Under the pieces are notes generated by a model. It did no database searches and had not been told where the DNA came from. It saw nothing but the letters and a program-made list of their open reading frames with translations. The translations under genes and the position numbers were made by a program. Below, piece by piece: positions 17,183-25,960 of a stretch of 64,000 bases of DNA. The stretch comes from Bin55 sp965199895 (GTDB taxonomy: Bacteria > Pseudomonadota > Gammaproteobacteria > Pseudomonadales > Azotimanducaceae), in NCBI GenBank assembly GCA_965199895.1, contig CBDATJ010000008.1, forward strand, positions 62,001 to 126,000, read 5' to 3'. Numbering within the stretch: the first letter of the stretch is position 1; each line of letters opens with the position of its first letter.

Positions 17183-17834
17183 GGCGAGGTCTGTTTAGTT
17201 GTAACCCGGTATCCACTCCACCTAGAGAAGGTTGTCTAGGGCATCTCTTAGTGTCATCCGAGGTTGTGGTTGGGATACAGTGAGCACAAATTAGGTCACA
17301 CCATAACCCTATGAATCATTCATGTGTCAAGAGCAGTAAGCGTGTTGTGAATCCTAAGCCTAAGTTTTTTTGCAAACATCAAAGAAATGGCAAGGACAAA
17401 GAAGGCATGCATACGTTTTGGAGCTAATTCTTGCACTCAAGAAAGAGGGGAGGAGTGGATAGAAGAATACATGAGGCTGAGCCGTTGGGTTCTTGGTAGC
17501 TTTATCTATCAGCTAATCAGCTGAGAGACAATGGTGAATTAAGGAAACGCAAGGTGCAGAATCAGCTTGCGAGGTATCAGCAACCCATTAGAGAAATATC
17601 ATCAAGATGTACTTGTATAGGTACATGGTTGGAAGGAACATGAGCAGGGGTGCCTCATGCGCTACCCCCTGGGTTCGTTGAGGAATGTGAGCAGTGCAAC
17701 AGCACCGACTCAGTCAACTAATCCCATGTTTCCTATATTTGATTGATTGTGGACCGATCTAACTTTCAAACTATACTCTTCGATTAATGATCCGCGCCGC
17801 ACGGTATTGCGGAGAGAACGGTAAGATCCTTGAA

Positions 17835-17866
17835 TCCGAAGTCCCTTGGGACGGATCTAATTTTTA
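17835..17866 (+). terminator. Candidate rho-independent terminator in the ICE non-coding region
   Basis: ATCCG pairs with CGGAT around an inner TCCC-TT-GGGA stem, followed by CTAATTTTTATT. The hairpin plus T-run looks like a terminator on the plus strand, implying that some transcript crosses 17183-17834 although no protein gene is there. Confidence 0.4.
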
Positions 17867-18117
17867 TTCACACAATTTCATTGTGTCATCAATCAACCGA
17901 TTGATTAAGGACAGTTCATGAGTCAGTCATGAGCAACTGGGTAACGTCGAGAAGTCTCCGATTTCAAAAGCGTTTCTACAACATGTGTATTCTTCGAGTT
18001 AACTGCCTCGCGACATTTACGCCTAGCGTCGTTTGGAAATTAATCTCCAAACTGGTCAGCCGCACTAACTAAATATTTGCAGTTTTGAATTAGTAATTCC
18101 AGTTACAGAATCCTTAC

Positions 18118-18139
18118 AGTGCTACCTTCGGGTAGCACT
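18118..18139. repeat. 9-bp stem with TTCG tetraloop
   Basis: AGTGCTACC and GGTAGCACT flank a TTCG loop, an extra-stable RNA hairpin type. It lies about 120 bp before the PilL-type gene. No T-run follows. Confidence 0.55.
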
Positions 18140-18258
18140 ACCACATCTGGGTCTCAGGTCATTCTCACGCCGTAATCGCATCATTTGGGTTATCAAAAAA
18201 ACCTTCTATGAAGGTATCAGTGTGGCCATACTTCCCGTGTTTTTCAACGGGACTTTAT

Positions 18259-18690
18259 ATGCCAATTTTTCGAATCATTCTGTTAGTGGTTGTTGCAACC
18301 TACACAACCGCTCAGATCGCAGAAGAGGAAGTTCAGGTGGGTCGCTACTCTTCTATTCAACCGCTACCCACCGATTCCCAATCAGACATCTTTGAGACCA
18401 TAGAGGAAATCCAATTTCCCGATTCGGTTCAAACTGTGGGTGAAGCCATTCACTGGGTATTGAGCGATCATGGGTTTCGACTCGCACTTCCACCGGACCA
18501 AGAGTCTGAAGTACATCAACTAGTCGAACTCTCGTTACCTAAATCTCATCGAGAACTCGGGCCTATGACTGTGAAATTTATATTGGAGACGCTAGCTGGT
18601 CCAACCTGGAAACTCGTGCAAGATCCCATCCAGAGGTTAGTTAGTTTCGAGGTTTGTGGACACTCCAACGAAGAGGAGGAACAAGAATGA
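18259..18690 (+). CDS. PilL-type ICE protein (TIGR03748-like), exported
   Basis: This is the first gene of the conjugation module. The 143-residue protein starts MPIFRIILLVVVATY, a signal peptide, followed by VGRYSSIQPLPT, FPDSVQTVGEAIHWVL and the ending LGPMTVKFILETLAGPTWKL, VQDPIQRLVSFEV. This is the pattern of the PilL N-terminal domain of PFGI-1-class elements, thought to be part of an envelope or conjugative pilus structure. ATG 18259 was preferred over 18208 because the signal peptide begins there. The acidic C-terminus is short, so this is the short PilL form. The next gene overlaps the stop by four bases. Confidence 0.75.
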   Translation: MPIFRIILLVVVATYTTAQIAEEEVQVGRYSSIQPLPTDSQSDIFETIEEIQFPDSVQTVGEAIHWVLSDHGFRLALPPDQESEVHQLVELSLPKSHRELGPMTVKFILETLAGPTWKLVQDPIQRLVSFEVCGHSNEEEEQE

Positions 18691-18932
18691 ATCTATGGGG
18701 AGGATGCTCTATTCTCGCTTTCTTAGTTTGGTTGTTCTTTTTGGGAGAAGCCCCCATTTCCGATCACGAATCCATGGTTGCAACAGAAGAGGTGAGTCAA
18801 ACGGACGAACTATCAGACCCGTCCTGTCGGTATTCGCATGATCCCATTCCCTATCGGGATTTGAGTGAGTATGTACTGTATCAGCCAACTTCTATTGCTA
18901 CAGAACGGGTAGACGATGAGGAGGAAGAATGA
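18687..18932 (+). CDS. Small exported or membrane protein in the ICE transfer module
   Basis: This is an 81-residue protein whose ATG overlaps the stop of the PilL-type gene and whose end overlaps the next ATG, so it is almost certainly translated as part of the operon. The N-terminus (CSILAFLVWLFFLG) is a hydrophobic signal or anchor, and the remainder is acidic with no recognisable domain, ending in DDEEEE. By position it corresponds to small poorly conserved genes between PilL and TIGR03759 in related elements. No function can be assigned. Confidence 0.6.
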   Translation: MNLWGGCSILAFLVWLFFLGEAPISDHESMVATEEVSQTDELSDPSCRYSHDPIPYRDLSEYVLYQPTSIATERVDDEEEE

Positions 18933-19699
18933 TTTCTAAACCTCGAAGACACTTTGTCAGCATGGCACTGCTCTTGGGCAGTCTGACTGCGTTGGCGGTT
19001 GAATACCAGAGTTCAGAAGTTACCGTGTCTGAGACAGTCTCTTTGGAACTATCCAATTTATCTCGAACAACCCCAAAAATTTGGGATCTCAGTATCGAAG
19101 AATGGGATCGATATCAATCTCTCATGCAAGGAATGAGAGGATTTGTGAGTGTAGACAACCTCTCACCTATCGAAGTACTTGGCATCCACGCACGCACGGA
19201 TGAAGAGCGCAACAAATATGCAACCCTATGGGCCAAACTGATGCGAGAGGATACCATTCGGATCCTCAAATTCCAACGAGCATACGATGAAGCCAGTCTA
19301 AAACTCAATCAGGACACTCCACTGATTGATCCTGCACTGTTACCTGTTGCTTTAGAGAGCGCATCGTCAGAACTTCAAACAGATGAGCGAATCATGATCT
19401 TTGTTGAGCTCGATTGTGTGGTGTGTGATTTGGTTGTAGACCGAGCATTAGATAGTTTAGATGAGGTTGAGGGAATTGATGTTTACTTTCTGAACCTCGA
19501 ACCGACGCAAGAACATCGACTTCAAACTTGGGCAAACGAACGCAACATCGACTCCAACTTAGTGCGCTCGGGTAGAGTCACCATCAACTTCGATGACGGA
19601 CTACTTGAATCCCTCGAGCCCCACCAATCCAAAGTTCCTACCCTCAAACGAAGAACAGAGGATGAGATTCAGCCCATTTCGGTAGAAGCGATTTGGTGA
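18929..19699 (+). CDS. ICE protein, PFL_4693/TIGR03759 family
   Basis: This is a 256-residue protein with a signal peptide (MALLLGSLTALAV). Family features are WDLSIEEWDRYQSLMQGMRG, LSPIEVLGIHARTDEERNKY and a C-terminal thioredoxin-like part containing DCVVCD, which resembles the DCxPCD of the family. TIGR03759 proteins are found only in GI/PFGI-1 type conjugation operons and probably act in the periplasm. The gene overlaps the preceding small gene by four bases, and traD follows after 34 bp. A lytic transglycosylase gene usually lies near here; none is present. Confidence 0.78.
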   Translation: MISKPRRHFVSMALLLGSLTALAVEYQSSEVTVSETVSLELSNLSRTTPKIWDLSIEEWDRYQSLMQGMRGFVSVDNLSPIEVLGIHARTDEERNKYATLWAKLMREDTIRILKFQRAYDEASLKLNQDTPLIDPALLPVALESASSELQTDERIMIFVELDCVVCDLVVDRALDSLDEVEGIDVYFLNLEPTQEHRLQTWANERNIDSNLVRSGRVTINFDDGLLESLEPHQSKVPTLKRRTEDEIQPISVEAIW

Positions 19700-19733
19700 G
19701 CAGATTTTGGGTAGTTTCTAGAAGAGATTAGGG

Positions 19734-21779
19734 ATGAAATATCCCGTCGAAGCACTGCTCCGACCACCTATTGAATTGTGGTCTGCAAGTACGGCTTTGG
19801 TGGGTGCTGTTTGTATCTGGATGTGTCAGGATTCAGTACCGTTGCAGTCAGTATTTGAATACGTTGCCATTGGAGTTTTAGTTGCTTTGGGATTGTTCCG
19901 CTTGCGACAGGGAGTATGGTTGCTACAGTATCAGCGTGGGTTGACCAAGAGTCAAATCCTGTTATTGCCGTTTACCAATTTACCCAAACGAACAGGTTTA
20001 GTTTATTTGGGTAACGGATTTAGGTGGACTCACAAACATACTCAAAGGCTCAAAGACACTGAAAGAGTTGAGTGTCAGAAGTACTTGAAACCAAATCCAA
20101 AGAGAACTTCGTGGCTTCGTTCATTGCTACGTCAAAACAACCAACAAACCACTGGCCTTCCCGAGAGCGGGAATCCCGCGATACACGGTGTTGAACCCAA
20201 GACTCAACCGGTTTGGTTGGATGCTCGTGAGCGAGTAGGGCACACCTTGGTACTGGGAACTACTCGTGTTGGAAAGACACGATTTGCAGAACTATTAATT
20301 GCACAAGACATTCATCGAGACGAAGTTGTCCTAGTATTCGATCCCAAGGGAGATGCAGATTTACTTCGTCGTGTATACGCTGAAGCTGTGCGTGCGGGCA
20401 AAGAAGATCGGTTTTATGTGTTTCATTTGGGACATCCGAAATACTCTTGTCGGTACAACGCTATCGGGCGTTTTTCACGGATTACTGAAGTCGCCACACG
20501 GATTTCCAATCAACTTCCCGGTGGTGGTTCATCATCAGCATTTAAAGAGTTTGCCTGGCGATTTGTTAACATCATTGCTCGTGCACTTCACGAGCTAAGA
20601 CAGGTACCTGACTATCGAAAGATCCGACAGTACATCAATGACATTGAACCTCTCTTCATTGAGTACACCCACAACTATTTGAGTCGAACGGCACCATCAG
20701 GGTGGGCCAAAGAAGTCAAAGCAATCAGTCGTTCCATCAATGAACGTAACTTAAGCAACGCACTCAGAGGTCGTGATCCCAAAGCTATCGCACTTTACAA
20801 GTACGTCCAAGAACACGAAGTTAAAGATCCGGTTCTAGAAGGTCTGATTTCTGCGTTCAAATATGACCGAACCTATTTTGATAAGATCGTCAGCTCGGTT
20901 GGTCCACTCATGGAAAAGTTGACCACAGGACCGGTTGCTGATTTGATTTCACCCATTGACAACGACGATGTTCGTCCCATGCTTGAATGGTTGGATGTTA
21001 TCAAGAATAGAGGGATTGTTTATGTGGCATTGGATGCGCTGTCTGATGCGACCGTTGCCAGTGCCGTGGGTAATTCCATGTTTGCTGATTTGGTTTCCGT
21101 CGCCGGTTATCTCTACAAGTTCGGGATCAATGGAGAGGGATCGAACTATGCCTCTGCACCCAAGGTGTGTATCCACGCTGATGAGTTCAATGAGTTAATT
21201 GGTGAAGAGTTCATCCCGCTACTCAACAAAGCAGGCGGTGCTGGTTATCAAGTGACCGCTTACACACAGACGATGTCAGATCTGGAAGCTAGGGTAGGGA
21301 GCAAAGCAAAATCAGGTCAGATATTGGGTAATTTCAACAGCATGATCATGTTGCGTGTGAAGGAGCTAGCGACCGCACAACTCCTAACCAAACAGTTACC
21401 ACAAGTAGAGGTGCGTGGACTCAAGATGTCCACAGGTGCCTCGGACATCAATGCACAGCAACTCAGTGTGGAATTTCAATCACGAAACGATGATCAACTC
21501 ACCCAATCAGACTATCCCTTGTTAACCGAATCAAGTCTTACTTCACTCGCTAGAGGTCATGCGTTCGCATTACTGGATGGGGCAAAGTTGTGGAAGATTC
21601 AAATCCCCATGTGTTCTCCATCCGATCCTTGCCTTCCAAGTTCGTCAGATTTAGTGTTTGAGTCACTAGAACAGAGGTATTGGGCGAACCAAAAACAAAA
21701 AGAACAGGACAATTCTGAGCAACCGGTATCAGAGTCAGAGTTTGATTCGGAATCGGTAGACGACGAGGAAGACAGTTAG
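19734..21779 (+). CDS. traD: Conjugative coupling ATPase, TraD (PFGI-1/SXT type)
   Basis: This is the type IV coupling protein, which links the relaxosome to the secretion channel and drives DNA export. The 681-residue protein has two N-terminal membrane segments (about residues 15-60), Walker A VLGTTRVGKTRFAE at about 180, VLVFDPKGDADLLRR, Walker B CIHADEFNELIGEEF at about 480, and a C-terminal acidic tail. Length and order fit the TraD/VirD4 family of SXT/PFGI-1 elements. The ATG at 19734 has GATTAGGG upstream. The catalytic motifs are intact, so it looks functional, although no relaxase partner is found in the window. Confidence 0.9.
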   Translation: MKYPVEALLRPPIELWSASTALVGAVCIWMCQDSVPLQSVFEYVAIGVLVALGLFRLRQGVWLLQYQRGLTKSQILLLPFTNLPKRTGLVYLGNGFRWTHKHTQRLKDTERVECQKYLKPNPKRTSWLRSLLRQNNQQTTGLPESGNPAIHGVEPKTQPVWLDARERVGHTLVLGTTRVGKTRFAELLIAQDIHRDEVVLVFDPKGDADLLRRVYAEAVRAGKEDRFYVFHLGHPKYSCRYNAIGRFSRITEVATRISNQLPGGGSSSAFKEFAWRFVNIIARALHELRQVPDYRKIRQYINDIEPLFIEYTHNYLSRTAPSGWAKEVKAISRSINERNLSNALRGRDPKAIALYKYVQEHEVKDPVLEGLISAFKYDRTYFDKIVSSVGPLMEKLTTGPVADLISPIDNDDVRPMLEWLDVIKNRGIVYVALDALSDATVASAVGNSMFADLVSVAGYLYKFGINGEGSNYASAPKVCIHADEFNELIGEEFIPLLNKAGGAGYQVTAYTQTMSDLEARVGSKAKSGQILGNFNSMIMLRVKELATAQLLTKQLPQVEVRGLKMSTGASDINAQQLSVEFQSRNDDQLTQSDYPLLTESSLTSLARGHAFALLDGAKLWKIQIPMCSPSDPCLPSSSDLVFESLEQRYWANQKQKEQDNSEQPVSESEFDSESVDDEEDS

Positions 21780-21780
21780 A

Positions 21781-22500
21781 TTGAGTCCACCTCCAAAAAC
21801 TTCAACTACCAATCCACTCAAGATGATGCTTGGGTTGGGGCTCAAGAGTCTGGGATTTCTGATTTTTTCAGTGTTCTTAGCCATTCTTGTGGAATGGTTC
21901 GGAGCACAGATGCTTTTTGACTTGGTGGGAGAGACTCGGTTAGATCAAAGAATAGAGTCAGAAATCACAGCTCTGCATGAATTGGTGCCACGGGTAGATG
22001 CTTTTGCATCATTCTTGCAGTTCCAAGAGTACTTAAGAAAAGTGGTGAGCAACGGTTTGGAACCCGTCCAAGAGCACTTGATTCTTCAGCGGTCATTAGC
22101 TCAGGAGACTACGAATAATGGGTCTCCTATAGGGTTCACCGTGAAACAAATCCTTAGCTCAATTTATCGATACCTTGGTGTCGCCATTGAGGTGATTCGA
22201 GCGTGTACCTTTAGGTTTGCGGTATTGCTTACCAGTTTGGTTGCGATCCTACCTATTCTGACTGTAGGGTTGGTTGATGGATTGGTGAGACGAGATGTTC
22301 GACGATGGTCGGGTGGTCGTGAAAGCACTCTGATCTTTGCTTATGCCAGCAAATCGGTCGAGCCACTGTTTGGGTTGTGTGTCCTCGTTTATGTGGCGTG
22401 GCCCTGGGAGTTGAACTTTGCGATTCTTAACACGATTCTTGCGATAAGCCTCACAGTACTGGTTTCAATTTCTGTGTCCAGATTCAAAAAGTACGTTTAA
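21781..22500 (+). CDS. ICE membrane protein, TIGR03747 family
   Basis: This 239-residue integral membrane protein follows traD with one base between. It has about four hydrophobic segments (near residues 20-40, 130-165, 195-215 and 217-235) and the family-like loop VDGLVRRDVRRWSGGRES followed by FAYASKSVEPLF. TIGR03747 proteins are invariant companions of TraD in this element class; their exact role is unknown. The start is TTG at 21781, with GAGGAAG about a dozen bases upstream inside the traD end. Confidence 0.8.
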   Translation: MSPPPKTSTTNPLKMMLGLGLKSLGFLIFSVFLAILVEWFGAQMLFDLVGETRLDQRIESEITALHELVPRVDAFASFLQFQEYLRKVVSNGLEPVQEHLILQRSLAQETTNNGSPIGFTVKQILSSIYRYLGVAIEVIRACTFRFAVLLTSLVAILPILTVGLVDGLVRRDVRRWSGGRESTLIFAYASKSVEPLFGLCVLVYVAWPWELNFAILNTILAISLTVLVSISVSRFKKYV

Positions 22501-23212
22501 ATAGGACTCTGTTTCAGTATCAGTTGCAACTTAGAGCTCTATCGCATCAACGACACCACACCGACTTCCTTACCCAATGTAACAGGTAGGCGTTACCGTT
22601 TTGAATCTCTGAATCTGCGTTGCTATCTCTTGGTTCCTATTCCACTGATTCAAAAGAGTTTGATTCTGCGTTTTCTCGGCTCGTCAGGGGTCGCCTAAGC
22701 AAGAGATGCCGAGTCTAGGTGATCCCTTGGAACAGAGCGGTTTAGACCACGTGCTGTCTCTGAGAAGGCTCAATCACTGAAACACAACCGTCTTGAAGCT
22801 TTGGGGTGTTGTTTATTGTGTTCGAATTCCATTTCGTCTTCTAAGTTAGCTTTTGCTGCGATTGAACAATGGATCGATTCGAGGAATTGTCCAACACCTA
22901 TCAAAGCACGAAAGATAAACACACTCTGTTTTGGTACATACATTTGCTACATAAGGAGTGTTCGGCTAGTGATACCCACAGCCATAGATCCTGTTGTCAG
23001 GACAGGTAGCAGGAACCAATACAGATCGATTGACTTCGAGGTGTCATGGGTTAAGGTATAACGTTTTGTACGTTCATGCTTCGCTTGGATTGTGTCCTGT
23101 ACGAAATCAAGAGGCTCAGATTTCTGAGTCATTCACATAAACACTGAAAATATATACAATATTTATATGATCATAAAAACAATACTTCAAATTCAATAGA
23201 AGGAGATTTTCT
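22501..23212. other. Non-coding region with a possible pseudoknot and the DUF2857 promoter
   Basis: No credible gene is seen in 712 bp between TIGR03747 and the DUF2857 gene. A compact structure at 22675-22726 can fold as an H-type pseudoknot, described separately. The last 70 bases are AT-rich (an ATATACAATATTTATAT-like run at about 23150-23167), followed by AAGGAGA, and look like a promoter and ribosome binding site for the gene at 23213. Confidence 0.45.
22675..22726 (+). ncRNA. Candidate structured RNA (H-type pseudoknot)
   Basis: CTCGGC (22675-22680) pairs with GCCGAG (22708-22713). Inside that loop GGGGTCGCCTA (22687-22697) can pair over 11 positions, two of them G-U on the plus strand, with TAGGTGATCCC (22716-22726) downstream. 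The two stems interleave, the geometry of a pseudoknot. No known family is recognised; function is unknown. Confidence 0.3.
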
Positions 23213-23782
23213 ATGAAGACTAAAGAGGCTGAGCTATTCACCTCCGTCTTGTTATACACTCTACGATGTATTGCAGAAGGTGATCACATTGCTCTACAGA
23301 ACATGGGCCTCTCTATTGCAGATGCTGAACAACTCAGGAAGATTAACTTACTTGAACTCTTCTACATCGACTCACTGCGAACGCACTGCTTGAATATTTC
23401 GTTCAATCGAGCTGCGCTTCCGAGGATGATCAATTTCATGGTTTCACAGCAGAAAAACGATCAAAAGTTACAACGGATACTCGATCACGACGCACCGTAC
23501 AACATGGTTGCACACTTCTTCGGTTTACCGAATGGTGAGTACACACGCCGTCGCAAATCACGTATTGGTATGACTCTAGTCGGGCGTGCACAAGAACTCA
23601 ACGATCAACAATTTGACAAGTTGGTTTATCTTTGGAAGCACATCAAGGAAAAAGACAGCTGTGGTAGATTGCACAATGCTGAAGATTACGTTGACCTGGC
23701 AGAGAAAACCGGAGCATCGCTACGGTCTGTATGGACGACTACCGAACGGTGGGTGGATTCAGACCCTATGTCAGAGTGCTGA
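23213..23782 (+). CDS. DUF2857 (STY4526-like) ICE protein
   Basis: This is a 189-residue protein similar to the DUF2857 family of GI-type elements, which has been suggested to be FlhC-like and regulatory. Visible features are an N-terminal helix set (VLLYTLRCIAEGDHIALQNM, then ADAEQLRKINLLELFYID) and the family segment HFFGLPNGEYTRRRKSRIGM. A good AAGGAGA precedes the ATG. In related elements this gene sits beside parB and TIGR03761, whereas here it lies alone in the middle of the transfer region, between TIGR03747 and the pilin module, behind its own AT-rich promoter. That relocation is unusual. 23783-24207 downstream holds nothing I recognise. Confidence 0.65.
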   Translation: MKTKEAELFTSVLLYTLRCIAEGDHIALQNMGLSIADAEQLRKINLLELFYIDSLRTHCLNISFNRAALPRMINFMVSQQKNDQKLQRILDHDAPYNMVAHFFGLPNGEYTRRRKSRIGMTLVGRAQELNDQQFDKLVYLWKHIKEKDSCGRLHNAEDYVDLAEKTGASLRSVWTTTERWVDSDPMSEC

Positions 23783-24207
23783 ACGCTAGTGAAACATCTG
23801 TGCATCCACAACCAAGTGTGTGGTCAAAGAGTTCAGCTCACGGAGAATAAAAAGTACACTCCAGTCATCTGCCATTCATTCCTTTACCCCGGATTCCGTC
23901 ACGATCTCAATGAGGTTACCTGCTTGGTGGCACGATAGTGCAATGGATGGTGATGATTGACAACCCAGTGTAAAACTGAAGTCTATTCCTTGAGATTGTG
24001 AATTTGCACAAATTGGTATATTTCTATATTCACAGTGACTGACGGTGACTCTCATCAACGACATCCTTATGTGAAGAGTCTTTTACCAATTCTCCCCATT
24101 TCATCTCTGATTTTTCAGCGGAAATGACTGAACTTACATTCCAAGAACCATTCGCTGGTTTATGGAGACTGTACGATCATCCAAACAAACAAAGCTTCTC
24201 GATTTAG

Positions 24208-24948
24208 TTATGCTGGGTTTGCAATTTCCTGAAGTGCGATGGAGTCCTTTAGCTTTAATCCGAACAAGTTATCAGACATTTGTTCTGTTGTTTGCTCTAC
24301 TAGTTTAAGCCTTTGATTGGTATCTTTTTGGTTAGCACTCAATCGTTTCACCGAAGTGTTAACACCATTGAGTTTCTTTCGATCATCTGCCTGTGCTTTG
24401 GTCAATGACTTAATTTGTTTTGAATGTCTAGCTAGCGATGAGCGTAGTTGAATATTTGTAATGCCGGTTTCAGGCAAAAACGGGGCTGCGAGCTCATCAC
24501 GAGTTTGATCGACTATGTCCTCAACCCTCTCGACTCTACGTTCAACTCTCTCGATTTGCTTCATCAAGTCCGTACGTGTAGACTGGATTGACTGATTGAG
24601 TTCCGTACGTGTAGACTGGATTGACTGATTGAGTTCCGTACGTGTAGACTGGATTGACTGATTGAGTTCCGTACGTACAGATTTGATAGTTCCTGTGAGA
24701 TCAACTCTAAGAGCTTTCACACTGTGTTCGACCTTGTTGATGTCATCTTTCACACTGTGTTCGACCTTGTTGATGTCATCTTTCACACTGTGTTCGAGCT
24801 TGTTGATGTCTTCCTTAATTGCTTGGTGAAATTGCAAATTGTTTTTGTTGGCCTCGTTTGTAAATTTGTAAATCATCCAGACAGCGCTACTGACCCCGCC
24901 AACAAGGATGATGTACTGTACAGATATCCCTACAATCTCTAATAGCAT
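24208..24948 (-). CDS. Membrane-anchored coiled-coil protein with 11-residue repeats
   Basis: This 246-residue protein is encoded on the opposite strand to the transfer genes. A single membrane helix (IILVGGVSSAVWMIY, residues 13-27) is followed by a long coiled coil. Two sets of three 11-residue units are exact or nearly so: INKVEHSVKDD-type and STRTELNQSIQ-type, matching 33-bp DNA repeats. Eleven-residue periodicity suggests a right-handed or straightened coiled coil. A second helical region (SLTKAQADDRKKLNGVN onward) follows residue 175. A good AGGAA precedes the ATG. No function can be named. It is cargo in the element, and its single anchor with a long stalk resembles tethering or envelope-spanning proteins only in a general way. 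Confidence 0.7.
   Translation of the reverse strand: MLLEIVGISVQYIILVGGVSSAVWMIYKFTNEANKNNLQFHQAIKEDINKLEHSVKDDINKVEHSVKDDINKVEHSVKALRVDLTGTIKSVRTELNQSIQSTRTELNQSIQSTRTELNQSIQSTRTDLMKQIERVERRVERVEDIVDQTRDELAAPFLPETGITNIQLRSSLARHSKQIKSLTKAQADDRKKLNGVNTSVKRLSANQKDTNQRLKLVEQTTEQMSDNLFGLKLKDSIALQEIANPA
24568..24666 (-). repeat. Three tandem 33-bp repeats, first set, in the coiled-coil gene
   Basis: Units run 24568-24600, 24601-24633 and 24634-24666 and are practically identical at DNA level. They encode the 11-residue unit STRTELNQSIQ. Such near-identity suggests recent duplication and possible length variation between strains. Confidence 0.85.
24715..24813 (-). repeat. Three tandem 33-bp repeats, second set, in the coiled-coil gene
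   Basis: Units run 24715-24747, 24748-24780 and 24781-24813. The first two are identical and the third differs at a few bases. They encode the 11-residue unit INKVEHSVKDD. Confidence 0.85.
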
Positions 24949-25923
24949 TTCTGTTCCTGCAGCTTGTTCCTATTGAGTATATTATAAACGAAAACACATC
25001 AATTCTGGAGTGCTTTGGAGAGAAATTCACATGAAATTTCTGTGACTTATTGACCATCTACAGCTAGCCGAGCACTCGCTTGCACTCTTTGTAAATTGGT
25101 GATGTCATGTATATCAGGTTGAATATTCTGACTCATTCTGTGATTAAATAGCTTTAGTCGGGGTAAATCACTAAGGACGGCTTGCTCTTTATTTCAAATC
25201 TCCCCATTAACTAGCCAATCATCATCAACCATACCGTTCATCAGTTTGGAGTTCACGTACCTAATACGAGCCCTCTATAAGTCACTAGCTAGCAGAGCTT
25301 TGTATGATGGAAATCCGAAGTGGGGTGTTCGCCCGATTAGCACCAAGGTACACCATCCTGAAATTAGTTGTTTCACGGAGGAAATGTTTCGGGAGTGTAG
25401 TGTGGTTTTGTCTGAGCTGGATTTGCTATTGAGGAGTCCGTACATCAATGCCTCCTGTGAATCCATGAGGGGATTTTCTACATGGAATAACTCAAGAGTC
25501 TTTGTTCAATATCGCCACATAATTGGCGCGGTACCTAAACCAAATGTGCTTTTTTTCGGGACAAGATCATTTTTGAGCAGTAAGAAATTGAAGAACAAGT
25601 TATGGATCTAGCATGATCTACCAACTCGAATCGTAAGTACGATACCCATCGATTAGAAGTTCAGAACGGTTCTGTATTCTCTTCAACATAGATAGGTAGT
25701 TCCGTTGAAATAGGGTGATCACACTTGTTCTAGGTCACGTTCATTCGGATTGGTTCGTAGCTTCTCTAAGCTGATTATTCTGTGTTTCCGCAGTCGAAGT
25801 ACTCACTCTTTGATTGAGTACTCATCGCAGCGACTCGCAAAAAACTGATTTCAGAGCGCTCTTCTGAATTTAGGTTTTGCACTATGACTTAGAGTGAAAA
25901 CCCCTTCACTTTCTGTACATAAA
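24949..25923. other. Non-coding or unrecognised stretch before the pilin module
   Basis: About 1 kb separates the coiled-coil gene from the RAQPRD gene. A plus-strand open frame of 121 codons (25246-25611) is present but has no ribosome binding site at its first ATG and no recognisable protein features, so it is not called as a gene. The first bases upstream of 24948 should hold the promoter of the coiled-coil gene. Confidence 0.4.
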
Positions 25924-25948
25924 AACAATCATACGTTTCATGATTGTT
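25924..25948 (+). promoter_or_regulatory. 9-bp hairpin just before the transfer operon's second half
   Basis: AACAATCAT and ATGATTGTT form a perfect stem with a 7-base loop. It ends 12 bases before the RAQPRD ATG at 25961 and buries an alternative in-frame ATG at 25940. It could affect translation or mark an operator. Confidence 0.5.
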
Positions 25949-25960
25949 CGGAGACCTTCC

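Larger units (their letters stand above)
17123..18258. other. Long non-coding, hairpin-rich region inside the ICE
   Basis: No credible gene is present in about 1.1 kb. Inverted repeats are dense: a 24-bp perfect palindrome at 17159-17182, a terminator-like hairpin at 17835-17866, stems at 17870-17886 and 17891-17906, and a 9-bp stem with a TTCG loop at 18118-18139. A further small stem (ACCTTC/GAAGGT) lies at about 18210-18224. Candidates are an origin of transfer, a non-coding RNA, or the promoter region of the secretion operon that starts with the PilL-type gene. Which of these applies cannot be decided by eye. Confidence 0.5.

Noticed and set aside
25246..25611. 121-codon plus-strand frame before the RAQPRD gene
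   Set aside because: No ribosome binding site at the first ATG and no family-like feature; kept only as a note in the region entry.
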